Assembly: GCA_948960675.1 (NCBI GenBank)
Contig: CARDPF010000061.1
Span: 1-13,277 of the forward strand
Direction of reading: 5' to 3'
Length of the DNA: 13,277 bases
Source of the DNA: an uncultured Eisenbergiella sp.
GTDB lineage: Bacteria > Bacillota > Clostridia > Lachnospirales > Lachnospiraceae
Below, piece by piece: positions 1 through 6,599 of the stretch (position 1 is its first letter; every line of letters begins with the position of its first letter). Position numbers and translations under genes: made by a program. The notes under the pieces are model-generated. The model had not been told where the DNA came from and did no database searches. It worked only from the letters and a program-made list of their open reading frames with translations.

Positions 1-317
1 TTGTGGAGATGTTTTTGAAAAAGAATATGAAGGCCCTGTATGAGGCTTTGGGCGTGTACCTGCCTTTGATTACCACCAACTGCGCGGTATTGGGGGTTGC
101 GCTTCTCAATGTGCAAAAAGGGTATGGTATTTTCAAGGGCATGGTCTACGGTTTTGCCACGGCGGTAGGCTTTACCGTTGCCATCGTCATCCTTGCGGGA
201 ATCCGTGAGAAAATGGAGCATAACGATATTTTGGAGTCGTTTCGCGGAATGCCGATTGTGCTTTTGACGGCAGGATTGATGGCGATTGCGTTTTGCGGGT
301 TTTCCGGACTTTTGTAG
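1..317 (+). CDS. rnfA: Rnf electron transport complex subunit RnfA, 5'-truncated by window edge
   Basis: This is the C-terminal part (about 105 residues, read in frame from base 3) of RnfA, an integral membrane subunit of the Rnf complex. Rnf couples electron transfer from reduced ferredoxin to NAD+ with Na+ or H+ translocation. The stretch YLPLITTNCAVLGVAL near the start is highly conserved in RnfA/NqrE-type proteins and carries the Cys implicated in the membrane [2Fe-2S] site. A long hydrophobic helix follows, then a charged loop (GIREKMEHND), then a final helix from PIVLLTAGLMAIAF to the end. Family members are about 190 residues long, so roughly half is missing upstream; the in-frame ATG at base 9 is internal. 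The stop codon overlaps the ribosome binding site of rnfB, so the two are cotranscribed. The usual clostridial order rnfCDGEAB predicts rnfE just upstream. Identification is firm. Confidence 0.93.
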   Translation, partial: VEMFLKKNMKALYEALGVYLPLITTNCAVLGVALLNVQKGYGIFKGMVYGFATAVGFTVAIVILAGIREKMEHNDILESFRGMPIVLLTAGLMAIAFCGFSGLL

Positions 318-329
318 GAGGTGGGGACT

Positions 330-1136
330 TTGGCAGCTGGAATTTTGATTGCAACGGCAGTGGTCGGAGCCGTTGGATTGTTCATCGGATTGTTTTTGGG
401 AGCAGCCGGTATCAAGTTTAAGGTAGAGGTGGATGAGAAGGAGGAAGCCGTTTTGGGGGTTCTTCCGGGAAATAACTGCGGTGGCTGTGGTTATGCGGGC
501 TGCAGCGCCCTTGCTGCGGCGATCGCCAAGGGGGAGGCGCCTGTCAATGCCTGTCCGGTAGGAGGGGAGGCCGTCGGGAAAAAGGTAGCGGCCATCATGG
601 GGGTGGAAGCAGGGGAGGGCAAGCGCATGGTGGCTTTTGTGGCTTGTCAGGGAACCTGTGGGAAGGCATCCGTGGATTATGCCTATACGGGGATTGAGGA
701 TTGCCGGATGCTTTCCTTTGTGCCAAACGGCGGCGCAAAAACCTGTGACTATGGCTGTCTGGGGTTTGGAAGCTGTGTCAAGGCCTGTCCTTTTGACGCG
801 ATCCATGTCATAGACGGTGTGGCGGTAGTGGATAAGGAAGCCTGTAAGGCCTGTGGAAAATGCGTGGCGGTTTGTCCCAAGCATTTGATTTCCCTGATTC
901 CCTATGACGCAAAGTATGCGGTTGCCTGCAGTTCCAAGGACAAGGGGCCAACAACCATGAAAGCCTGCAGCGCAGGTTGCATCGGCTGCATGCTTTGCAA
1001 GAAAAACTGTCCGGCAGAAGCGGTGACTGTGGAGGATTTCCATGCCACAATTGATCAGGAGAAATGTATCGGCTGCGGTGCGTGTGCAGAGAAATGTCCC
1101 AAGAAGGTAATTGTACAAAATCCTTCCGGCAATTAA
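330..1136 (+). CDS. rnfB: Rnf complex ferredoxin-like subunit RnfB
   Basis: RnfB is the multi-cluster iron-sulfur subunit that feeds electrons from ferredoxin into the membrane Rnf complex. The 268-residue product has an N-terminal membrane helix (residues 3-28). It then has the Fe-S domain with Cys50, Cys53, Cys58 and Cys75 (CGGCGYAGC). After extra cysteines at 106, 110 and 125 come four further ferredoxin-type motifs starting at Cys139, Cys172, Cys213 and Cys246. Several of these end in CP, as in [4Fe-4S] sites. I place the start at TTG 330 because AGGAGG at 316-321 lies 8 bases before it. The alternative in-frame GTG at 321 overlaps that ribosome binding site and has none of its own. It is the last Rnf gene in the usual order. 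The many cysteines fit an electron-bifurcating anaerobe with low-potential chemistry. Confidence 0.95.
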   Translation: MAAGILIATAVVGAVGLFIGLFLGAAGIKFKVEVDEKEEAVLGVLPGNNCGGCGYAGCSALAAAIAKGEAPVNACPVGGEAVGKKVAAIMGVEAGEGKRMVAFVACQGTCGKASVDYAYTGIEDCRMLSFVPNGGAKTCDYGCLGFGSCVKACPFDAIHVIDGVAVVDKEACKACGKCVAVCPKHLISLIPYDAKYAVACSSKDKGPTTMKACSAGCIGCMLCKKNCPAEAVTVEDFHATIDQEKCIGCGACAEKCPKKVIVQNPSGN

Positions 1137-1173
1137 TTGGATCACGCAGTGTTTTGTAAGAGAACATGATGCC

Positions 1174-1203
1174 GTAACAGGGCGGACTTGTCTGAACTGT
1201 TAC
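1174..1203. repeat. 30-base palindromic dispersed repeat, copy A
   Basis: The element is bounded by GTAACAG (1174-1180) and CTGTTAC (1197-1203), which are perfect reverse complements. The 16 bases between them are mostly self-complementary, so a long hairpin can form. It lies in the 84-base gap between rnfB and the aldo/keto reductase gene and ends 7 bases before that gene's ribosome binding site. Its reverse complement matches copy B at 4879-4908 in 29 of 30 positions; the bases flanking the two copies do not match. No T-tract follows, so it is not a standard terminator. It could be a transcript-processing or attenuating hairpin or a small mobile repeat; the sequence does not decide. Confidence 0.75.
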
Positions 1204-1220
1204 CAGAAATGAGGACTTTT

Positions 1221-2246
1221 ATGGGGAAAGTAACGCTGGGAAGTACAAAAATTGTGACAGATAAGAACGGCTTTGGGGCGCTTCCGATCCAGCGGATCGG
1301 GGATTTTGAGGCGGTGCGGCTTCTGCGCAGGGCCTATGAAGCCGGGATTACGTTTTATGACACGGCGCGCTATTACACGGACAGCGAGCATAAACTGGGG
1401 CTTGCATTTGCCGGAATGCGGGATAAAATCTATATTGCATCCAAGACGGGGGCCGTGACGCCGGAAGGTTTTTGGAGGGAACTGGAAACTACGCTCACCA
1501 ATCTGCAGACGGATTATCTGGATATTTACCAGTTCCACAATCCCTCTTTTTGCCCAAAACCCGGGGATGAGAGCGGGATTTATGATTGCATGGTAAAAGC
1601 GAAAGAACAGGGAAAGATCCGCCATATCGGCATTACCAACCACCGGCTGCATGTCGCGCGGGAAGCGGTGGAGAGCGGCCTGTATGAAACGCTGCAGTTT
1701 CCTTTCAGCTATTTGGCCAGTGAGGAGGATCTTGCCCTGCAGGAGCAGTGTAAGGCTGCGGGAATGGGTTTTATTGCCATGAAGGCGCTGGCCGGCGGGT
1801 TGATTACCAATTCTGCTGCAGCCTATGCTTATTTGGCGCAGTTTGACAATGTGCTTCCCATTTGGGGGGTACAGCGGGAGCCGGAACTGGACGAATTCCT
1901 GTCCTACATCGAAAACCCTCCTGTGATGACACAAGAACTACAGGAGGTCATTGCGCATGACAGGGAGGAACTGATCGGGGAGTTCTGCAGGGGCTGCGGT
2001 TACTGCATGCCCTGTCCGGCGGGAATCGAGATCAATACCTGCGCCAGAATGTCGCTTTTAATCCGGCGTTCCCCGTCTGCAGCGCAGTTGACTAAGCAGG
2101 CGCAGGATAAAATGATGCAGATTGAAAAATGTCTGGAGTGTGGAAGCTGTAAGCAAAAGTGTCCTTATCATCTGGATACGCCGGCGCTTTTAAAGAGGAA
2201 CCTGAAAGACTACAAGGAAATTCTTGCAGGGAAAAAATATGATTAA
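1221..2246 (+). CDS. Aldo/keto reductase with C-terminal double [4Fe-4S] ferredoxin domain
   Basis: This is a 341-residue oxidoreductase of the aldo/keto reductase superfamily fused to a ferredoxin-like domain. The TIM-barrel part (about 1-245) shows the usual catalytic tetrad: Asp47 and Tyr52 in FYDTARYYTDSE, Lys75 in ASKTG and His106 in YQFHN. The C-terminal part has two cluster motifs, CRGCGYCMPCP (Cys256, 259, 262, 265) and CLECGSCKQKCP (Cys304, 307, 310, 314). Start ATG 1221 was chosen because GAGGA at 1211-1215 lies 5 bases upstream; in-frame TTG 1188 and ATG 1209 lack a comparable site. This fusion family is common in clostridia, but its physiological substrate is not established. Its place directly behind rnfB suggests, as inference, that electrons may pass between ferredoxin and a carbonyl substrate. 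The next gene follows after 15 bases and is probably cotranscribed. Confidence 0.88.
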   Translation: MGKVTLGSTKIVTDKNGFGALPIQRIGDFEAVRLLRRAYEAGITFYDTARYYTDSEHKLGLAFAGMRDKIYIASKTGAVTPEGFWRELETTLTNLQTDYLDIYQFHNPSFCPKPGDESGIYDCMVKAKEQGKIRHIGITNHRLHVAREAVESGLYETLQFPFSYLASEEDLALQEQCKAAGMGFIAMKALAGGLITNSAAAYAYLAQFDNVLPIWGVQREPELDEFLSYIENPPVMTQELQEVIAHDREELIGEFCRGCGYCMPCPAGIEINTCARMSLLIRRSPSAAQLTKQAQDKMMQIEKCLECGSCKQKCPYHLDTPALLKRNLKDYKEILAGKKYD

Positions 2247-2261
2247 CAGGAGGATGCAGTA

Positions 2262-3047
2262 ATGGGAAAATGGGGTAAGTATCTGATGGCATTGGCAGGC
2301 GCAGCATTTTTAGTCTGTGGAGGGAAGATGGACGCACAGGCCAAAGAAGCCCAGCTGCCTTTTACGGCAGAACAGCTGATCGGTGTGGTGAACGCCCAGT
2401 GTGAAAAGGTTGGAAGTGTGCGCCAGACACTGGCGGAGCAGGTAACGCTTGTGGATGCAGAGAGCGAATTGGGCATACAATTGGATATGTCGGTAGAACT
2501 TACGCAGAGCAAAACCGTCGGCCACGCTGTAGTGGGAATCGCAATGACTGCCGCCGGAATGGGGGACGAGTTTGCCGAGAGCATGGGTATGGAAATGTAC
2601 ACGCAGGTCACGGACGGTGCGGTGTATATGTATGAGAAAGAGGCGGGGGACGAAAATTGGGACGTTTCCTATACGCTTTCTTCCGCCACACAGCAGTCGG
2701 TGATGGAGGATACCTTTAACATTGCAGGAATTGATACCAAAACAGCCGTAGTGGAAGTGGACGGCAATCTGATCCGGATTCTTGGTGTGGTGGACGGTTC
2801 CTACATGGAGCAGTATTCGGAAATCCTGTCTGTATCGGAAATCCTTACGGAAGGTTCCTTCCCGGTGATTTTTGAAATTGACGCCGTAACCCTGCTGCCG
2901 GTCCGCATGGAACTGGAGATGGACAAACTTACGGTGGAGGATATGCCGGGAATGGCGGTATCGGCGCATGCGGTCATGACTTTTTCCGGCTATAACCAGT
3001 ATGATGACCTTGCAATACCCGCAGAAGTAGTGGCAAACGCATTATAA
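2262..3047 (+). CDS. Secreted protein of unknown function
   Basis: This 261-residue protein is exported: it has a basic N-terminus (MGKWGKYLM), a hydrophobic core (residues 8-20) and a probable signal peptidase I site after Ala27 in DAQAKEA. A cysteine at residue 19 (FLVCGG) is not preceded by a proper lipobox, so lipidation is unlikely. The mature part is acidic and alternates polar and hydrophobic residues, as in a beta-rich extracellular domain. No catalytic motif is visible. The layout recalls clostridial secreted families with a LolA/LppX-like fold, for example the DUF6612 group, but that is a weak impression and needs a profile search. AGGAGG at 2248-2253 lies 8 bases before the ATG. 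It closes the rnf-aldo/keto reductase transcription unit and is followed at once by a terminator. A role at the cell surface beside Rnf and ApbE is guesswork. Confidence 0.8.
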   Translation: MGKWGKYLMALAGAAFLVCGGKMDAQAKEAQLPFTAEQLIGVVNAQCEKVGSVRQTLAEQVTLVDAESELGIQLDMSVELTQSKTVGHAVVGIAMTAAGMGDEFAESMGMEMYTQVTDGAVYMYEKEAGDENWDVSYTLSSATQQSVMEDTFNIAGIDTKTAVVEVDGNLIRILGVVDGSYMEQYSEILSVSEILTEGSFPVIFEIDAVTLLPVRMELEMDKLTVEDMPGMAVSAHAVMTFSGYNQYDDLAIPAEVVANAL

Positions 3048-3060
3048 ACCGGCATTTTGG

Positions 3061-3116
3061 CCGACGGCTTTTCGTGTGATTTGGTTAATCCGGAAAGCCG
3101 TCGGTTTTGTGTATTT
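3061..3116 (+). terminator. Rho-independent terminator after the rnf-linked unit
   Basis: The arm CCGACGGCTTTTC (3061-3073) pairs with GGAAAGCCGTCGG (3092-3104) over 13 base pairs, including one G-U pair, and a T-rich tail follows (3105-3116). It ends the rightward transcript 13 bases after the secreted-protein gene. The stop codon of the leftward apbE gene (3085-3087) lies inside the loop. The hairpin may therefore also slow leftward transcription, but there is no T-tract on that side. Confidence 0.88.
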
Positions 3117-4077
3117 TTTGGTCTTTTGTGATAAAGAGGGCTTCCGTGTCCGGCAGGGATGCAATCCATTCCTGTCCTTTTTTTTGTCCCAGAAGAAAAC
3201 AGGCGGTACTTAAAGCGTCCCCCTCCAGCGAAGAGGAAGACAGGATCGTGACGCTGTACAAATCGCTTTGGGCAGGATAGCCGGTGGCAGGATCCAAAAT
3301 GTGATGGTAAAGAACGTTATCCTGTGTAAAACAACGCTCGTAGCTTCCGGAAGTCACCAAAGATTGATCGGATAAGTCCACAATTTCCGCCGTTTCGCTG
3401 CGGGCTCCAAAAGGTTTGCGGATGCCGGTGCGAAACGGCCGGTTTCCCGGTTTGGAGCCTATGGCGACCACGTTGCCGCCTAGGTTTATCAGGCCGCATT
3501 TGATTTCGTGCTGCAAAAACAGTTCTTTGAGGCGGTCTGCGATATATCCTTTGGCGAGGAAACCGAGATCAATTTGGGTGTCGGGATCTTCCAAACGGAC
3601 GGTGTTGTCCTGCACATGCACATAGCGGTAATTTACGTGGGGAAGGAGCGCCTCAATCTGCTCAGGATCCGGCACGGGGCCCGGGGGACTGCCGGAAAAG
3701 TTCCAAAGCATGGAGAGGGGGGTGACGGTGGGATCAATCAGTCCGTCTGTCAGTTTTGCATAATGGAGGGCGGTGTTGATTAGGAAGGCAGTGTCGGGAT
3801 GCACCTGTACCGGCTGTCCGTTTGCATGGTTTATTTTCCAGATATCGCTCCCTTCCCTGGTAAAGCTAAACAGTGCTTCATATTGGGCACAGAGGGCAAG
3901 CCCTTCCTCCAAAGCGGCGTCCGCGTTTTTGCCGTAAGCGGTGAGTGTCACCAAAGTGTCAAAATAGTAGCCGCTGGCCTGCTGCGGTTCGTTTAGGGCA
4001 CCACACCCGGTAATTGTCAGGACGGCAAGCAGTGTAGCGGTGGCCGCCCAAAAGGCAGGTAAAAATTTGCGGTACAT
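3085..4077 (-). CDS. apbE: ApbE-family FAD:protein FMN transferase lipoprotein
   Basis: ApbE covalently attaches FMN from FAD to Thr/Ser residues of target proteins outside the membrane, including the RnfG and RnfD subunits. The 330-residue product starts with a lipoprotein signal peptide ending in ITGC (lipid-anchored Cys25). Family motifs appear in order: DLGFLAKGYIAD (170-181), GLINLGGNV (195-203), YHHILDPATGYPA (257-269) and the Mg-binding region GDALSTACFLLG (286-297) with Asp287 and Thr291. Start ATG 4077 was chosen over an upstream GTG at 4152 because AGGAGG (4085-4090) lies 7 bases before it and the signal peptide then begins properly. It faces the rnf unit tail to tail. Its likely clients are the Rnf subunits encoded just outside the left edge. 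Length is normal for the family and all key motifs are intact. Confidence 0.95.
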   Translation of the reverse strand: MYRKFLPAFWAATATLLAVLTITGCGALNEPQQASGYYFDTLVTLTAYGKNADAALEEGLALCAQYEALFSFTREGSDIWKINHANGQPVQVHPDTAFLINTALHYAKLTDGLIDPTVTPLSMLWNFSGSPPGPVPDPEQIEALLPHVNYRYVHVQDNTVRLEDPDTQIDLGFLAKGYIADRLKELFLQHEIKCGLINLGGNVVAIGSKPGNRPFRTGIRKPFGARSETAEIVDLSDQSLVTSGSYERCFTQDNVLYHHILDPATGYPAQSDLYSVTILSSSSLEGDALSTACFLLGQKKGQEWIASLPDTEALFITKDQKIHKTDGFPD

Positions 4078-4108
4078 GAAAATTCCTCCTTGTAAGATTC
4101 CAACTCCT

Positions 4109-4138
4109 ATAGTATCACATCCTGTCGCAATTTGTCTC
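4109..4138 (-). promoter_or_regulatory. Possible sigma-A promoter for apbE
   Basis: On the minus strand a -10 box TACTAT (4109-4114) lies 18 bases downstream of GAGACA (4133-4138), which matches the -35 consensus in four of six positions. The start would fall about 25 bases before the apbE start codon. On the other strand TATAAA (4170-4175) could be the -10 box of the divergent hydrolase gene, but I see no convincing -35 box for it. Confidence 0.4.
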
Positions 4139-4199
4139 TGAAAATATGTCATTTTGGGAGGACAGGCTGTATAAAATATAGGGAAAGGAAGGAATTGCC

Positions 4200-4835
4200 A
4201 TGTTTCAAAAATATGCGTCCATAATGACGGTCTTTTCCCTGATTTTGGCGGCGGCCTGGTTCTGTGTAAAGGAAGAACAGATTAACAGGTACGTGGCGGA
4301 GAACGCATTCGCCGATGAGCCGCTTGTCTGTGTGGAGGAGCTTTTGGATTTTGACAAAGTGCAAAGCAGCGGACAAGCCGGGGAAATCGAATCCCTGCGT
4401 CCGGTGATTGCCGTAAATGTTTTGGAGAAAAAGGAAGAATACAAATATGAGCTAAACGAGCAGGATTACGAAACGCTGCTCAAGATTGTGGAAGCGGAAG
4501 CGGGTACGGAGGATGAGACAGGCAAGCTTTTGGTGGCAAATGTTGTGCTAAACCGGGTGAACAGCGAATATTTTCCGGATACCGTGACGGAGGTGGTCTA
4601 TCAGAGGGAAGGTGGAAAAGCCCAGTTTTCCCCGGTGGGAAGCGGGAGCATCAAAAGGGTGGTGGCAAGTAAAGAGACCGCAGCCGCTGTGGAGAGGGCG
4701 TTAAAAGGGGAGGATATCTCTCAGGGGGCGCTTTATTTTGCCGCCCGTAAGGCCGCCGATCCCAAAAATATGCGGTGGTTTGACAGGTGTCTCACCCGGC
4801 TCTTTGCCTATGGAGGCCACGAATTCTTTGAGTGA
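4200..4835 (+). CDS. Membrane-anchored SleB/CwlJ-like cell wall hydrolase
   Basis: The C-terminal half (about residues 90-211) is the Hydrolase_2 domain of SleB/CwlJ lytic transglycosylases, which cleave spore cortex or cell wall peptidoglycan. Visible signs are LLKIVEAEAGTED (91-105; Glu100 aligns with the SleB catalytic Glu), ANVVLNRV (113-120), QFSPV (142-146) and the closing YGGHEFF (204-210). The N-terminus has one hydrophobic helix (residues 7-23), either an uncleaved anchor or a signal peptide, followed by a charged linker of some 60 residues. The peptidoglycan-binding domain of true SleB is absent, so the gene should not be called sleB. GGAAGG (4187-4192) lies 7 bases before the ATG. 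It is divergent from apbE with 122 bases between start codons. It probably acts outside the membrane in growth, division or germination; the sequence does not say which. Confidence 0.88.
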   Translation: MFQKYASIMTVFSLILAAAWFCVKEEQINRYVAENAFADEPLVCVEELLDFDKVQSSGQAGEIESLRPVIAVNVLEKKEEYKYELNEQDYETLLKIVEAEAGTEDETGKLLVANVVLNRVNSEYFPDTVTEVVYQREGGKAQFSPVGSGSIKRVVASKETAAAVERALKGEDISQGALYFAARKAADPKNMRWFDRCLTRLFAYGGHEFFE

Positions 4836-4868
4836 CCAAAGATGCACATTCCTGACCCGCGAAAAGTG

Positions 4869-4918
4869 ACCAACTGTTGTAACAGTTCAGACAAGTCTGC
4901 CCTGTTACCAACTGTTAC
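4869..4918. repeat. Dispersed palindromic repeat copy B with flanking half-sites
   Basis: The 30-base core (4879-4908) has perfect outer arms GTAACAG and CTGTTAC, inner arms CAGAC and GTCTG, and an AA centre; only two internal base pairs are mismatched. It is the inverse of copy A (1174-1203) with one difference. The core sits between two direct copies of ACCAACTGTT (4869-4878 and 4907-4916), and another CTGTTAC follows (4912-4918), so the motif is locally multiplied. It occupies the 198-base gap between the hydrolase gene and thrC, upstream of the thrC promoter. The octamer CCCGCGAA (4856-4863) just before it also occurs next to partial copy C (8251-8258). Confidence 0.75.
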
Positions 4919-4948
4919 TGCCCTACCCATTTTCCGGATGAGCAGGGA

Positions 4949-4977
4949 TTGCAAAGTGCCCGAAGTTATAGTATAAT
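4949..4977 (+). promoter_or_regulatory. Sigma-A promoter for threonine synthase
   Basis: TTGCAA (4949-4954) and a perfect TATAAT (4972-4977) are separated by 17 bases. Transcription would start near 4984, giving a leader of about 50 bases before the thrC start codon. That is too short for a T-box or a classical attenuator, and none is visible. Confidence 0.82.
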
Positions 4978-5033
4978 GGGGCACGTGTTGGAAAAGTGCA
5001 GTGGGTTTGCGGAATATGGGAAAGAGGTAGGCC

Positions 5034-6521
5034 ATGGATATTTTTTATGGAAGTACAAGGGGAAGTCAGGAAAGGGTGCCGGCTTCCAAGGCGATTTTGC
5101 AGGGCTTGGCCAAGGACGGGGGACTTTTTGTACCGGACCGGCTGCCGGTTTTTGACCGGACGATGGAAGCGTTTGCAGGGATGAATTATCAGGAGATAGC
5201 GTATGAAGTCATGAAGCTTTTGCTGACGGATTTTACGGAGGAAGAGTTAAAATCCTGTATCGGGAAGGCCTATGATGCAAAATTTGACACGCCGTCCATT
5301 GCTCCTGTCAAGAAGGTGGGAGGCTCCTATTATCTGGAACTGTTTCACGGGAAAACCATCGCTTTTAAAGATATGGCGCTGTCCATTTTGCCGCATTTGA
5401 TGACGACGGCAGCGAAGAAGAATCATGTGGAAAACGAAATTGTCATTCTGACAGCGACTTCCGGGGATACCGGGAAGGCGGCGTTGGAGGGCTTTGCGGA
5501 TGTGGAAGGAACCAGAATTCTGGTATTTTATCCCAAAAACGGTGTCAGTGCGATTCAGGAACGGCAGATGGTGACCCAGCAGGGAAAGAATACACGGGTA
5601 GTGGGCATATACGGCAATTTTGACGATGCCCAGACCGGTGTAAAGCAGCTGTTTGCGGATGAGGAGTTGGCAGCGTGGATGCGTGAGAGGGGGTATCAGT
5701 TTTCTTCCGCAAATTCCATCAATATCGGGAGGCTGGTTCCCCAGATAGTATATTATGTGTATGCTTATGCACAGCTATTGCGGGAACATGCAATTACATC
5801 CGGGGAGGAGATCAATGTAGTAGTGCCTACCGGGAATTTCGGGAATATTCTTGCCGCCTATTATGCCAAGAATATGGGACTCCCCCTGCGTAAGCTGATC
5901 TGCGCTTCCAATGACAACAAGGTTCTATATGACTTTTTTGCCACGGGCGTATACGACAAGAACCGGGATTTTGTGCTGACAACTTCTCCTTCCATGGATA
6001 TTTTGGTTTCCAGCAACTTAGAGCGGCTGGTATACCGGATTGCGGGGGAGGATGCCCAAAAGACAGCATCCCTTATGCAGTCCCTTGGGCAGGAAGGGAA
6101 GTATGCAATTACCGGTAAGATGGAAAAACAGCTTTCGGACTTTTATGGAAATTACGCCACACAGGAGGAATGCGCGGCAAAAATCCGGTCCCTTTATGAG
6201 TCGTTTGGCTATGTGACCGATACCCATACGGCAGTGGCGGCGGCCGTGTATGATAAATACAGGCAGGAGACGGCGGACCAGACCAAGACCGTCATTGTTT
6301 CCACGGCAAGTCCTTTCAAGTTTACCAAAAGCGTGATGGCGGCTATTGATGAAAAGTATCGGGACAAAGAGGATTTTGCGCTGGTGGACGAACTGGAGAA
6401 AATCGGAAAGGTGCAGGTTCCGGCTGCCGTGGCACAGCTCCGGACCGCCCCGGTGGTTCATGATATCCAGTGTGGACGGGGGGAAATGAAAGAAGCGGTA
6501 AAGGCGTTTTTGCTGTCGTGA
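5034..6521 (+). CDS. thrC: Threonine synthase
   Basis: Threonine synthase is a cytoplasmic PLP enzyme converting O-phosphohomoserine to threonine, the last step of threonine synthesis. The 495-residue length fits the longer bacterial/fungal type. The N-terminal YGSTRG and LAKDGGLFVPD (25-35) are typical. The PLP lysine is Lys112 in FHGKTIAFKDMAL, where most members have FHGPT. TSGDTGKAA (142-150) and the phosphate-binding PTGNFGN (265-271) follow. The C-terminal part keeps DTHTAVAAAVYDKY and STASPFKF. GAGGT (5024-5028) lies 5 bases before the ATG. The gene has its own promoter (4949-4977) and ends at a shared bidirectional terminator. It stands alone, without hom or thrB, so the rest of the pathway is encoded elsewhere. 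No defect is visible. Confidence 0.95.
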   Translation: MDIFYGSTRGSQERVPASKAILQGLAKDGGLFVPDRLPVFDRTMEAFAGMNYQEIAYEVMKLLLTDFTEEELKSCIGKAYDAKFDTPSIAPVKKVGGSYYLELFHGKTIAFKDMALSILPHLMTTAAKKNHVENEIVILTATSGDTGKAALEGFADVEGTRILVFYPKNGVSAIQERQMVTQQGKNTRVVGIYGNFDDAQTGVKQLFADEELAAWMRERGYQFSSANSINIGRLVPQIVYYVYAYAQLLREHAITSGEEINVVVPTGNFGNILAAYYAKNMGLPLRKLICASNDNKVLYDFFATGVYDKNRDFVLTTSPSMDILVSSNLERLVYRIAGEDAQKTASLMQSLGQEGKYAITGKMEKQLSDFYGNYATQEECAAKIRSLYESFGYVTDTHTAVAAAVYDKYRQETADQTKTVIVSTASPFKFTKSVMAAIDEKYRDKEDFALVDELEKIGKVQVPAAVAQLRTAPVVHDIQCGRGEMKEAVKAFLLS

Positions 6522-6547
6522 TGCCCCCTTGCCCGCAAATTGCAGCC

Positions 6548-6594
6548 AAAAAACAAGACATTTGCAGCCAAATGGTGCAGATGTCTTGTTTTTC
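6548..6594. terminator. Bidirectional terminator between thrC and citrate synthase
   Basis: AAAAACAAGACAT (6549-6561) pairs perfectly with ATGTCTTGTTTTT (6581-6593) over 13 base pairs. The loop can extend the pairing (GCA/TGC, CCA/TGG). The A-run on the left and T-run on the right supply U-tracts for leftward and rightward transcripts respectively, as expected between convergent genes. The 11-mer TTGCAGCCAAA occurs twice here (6540-6550 and 6562-6572), once before and once inside the loop. Confidence 0.88.
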
Positions 6595-6599
6595 TTTGC

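Noticed and set aside
1200..1934. 244-codon open frame on the minus strand
   Set aside because: It is antisense to the aldo/keto reductase gene, with no ribosome binding site and low-quality composition.
2262..2350. Lipoprotein signal in the secreted protein (FLVCGG)
   Set aside because: The residue before Cys19 is Val, not Gly, Ala or Ser, and a good signal peptidase I site follows at Ala27.
4869..4918. Repeated GTAACAG/CTGTTAC motifs as a CRISPR array
   Set aside because: The units are overlapping and nested with no regular spacers, and no cas genes are present; a dispersed palindrome fits better.
4978..5033. T-box or threonine attenuator before thrC
   Set aside because: The promoter leaves only about 50 bases of leader, with no leader peptide rich in Thr codons and no T-box-like motif or terminator.
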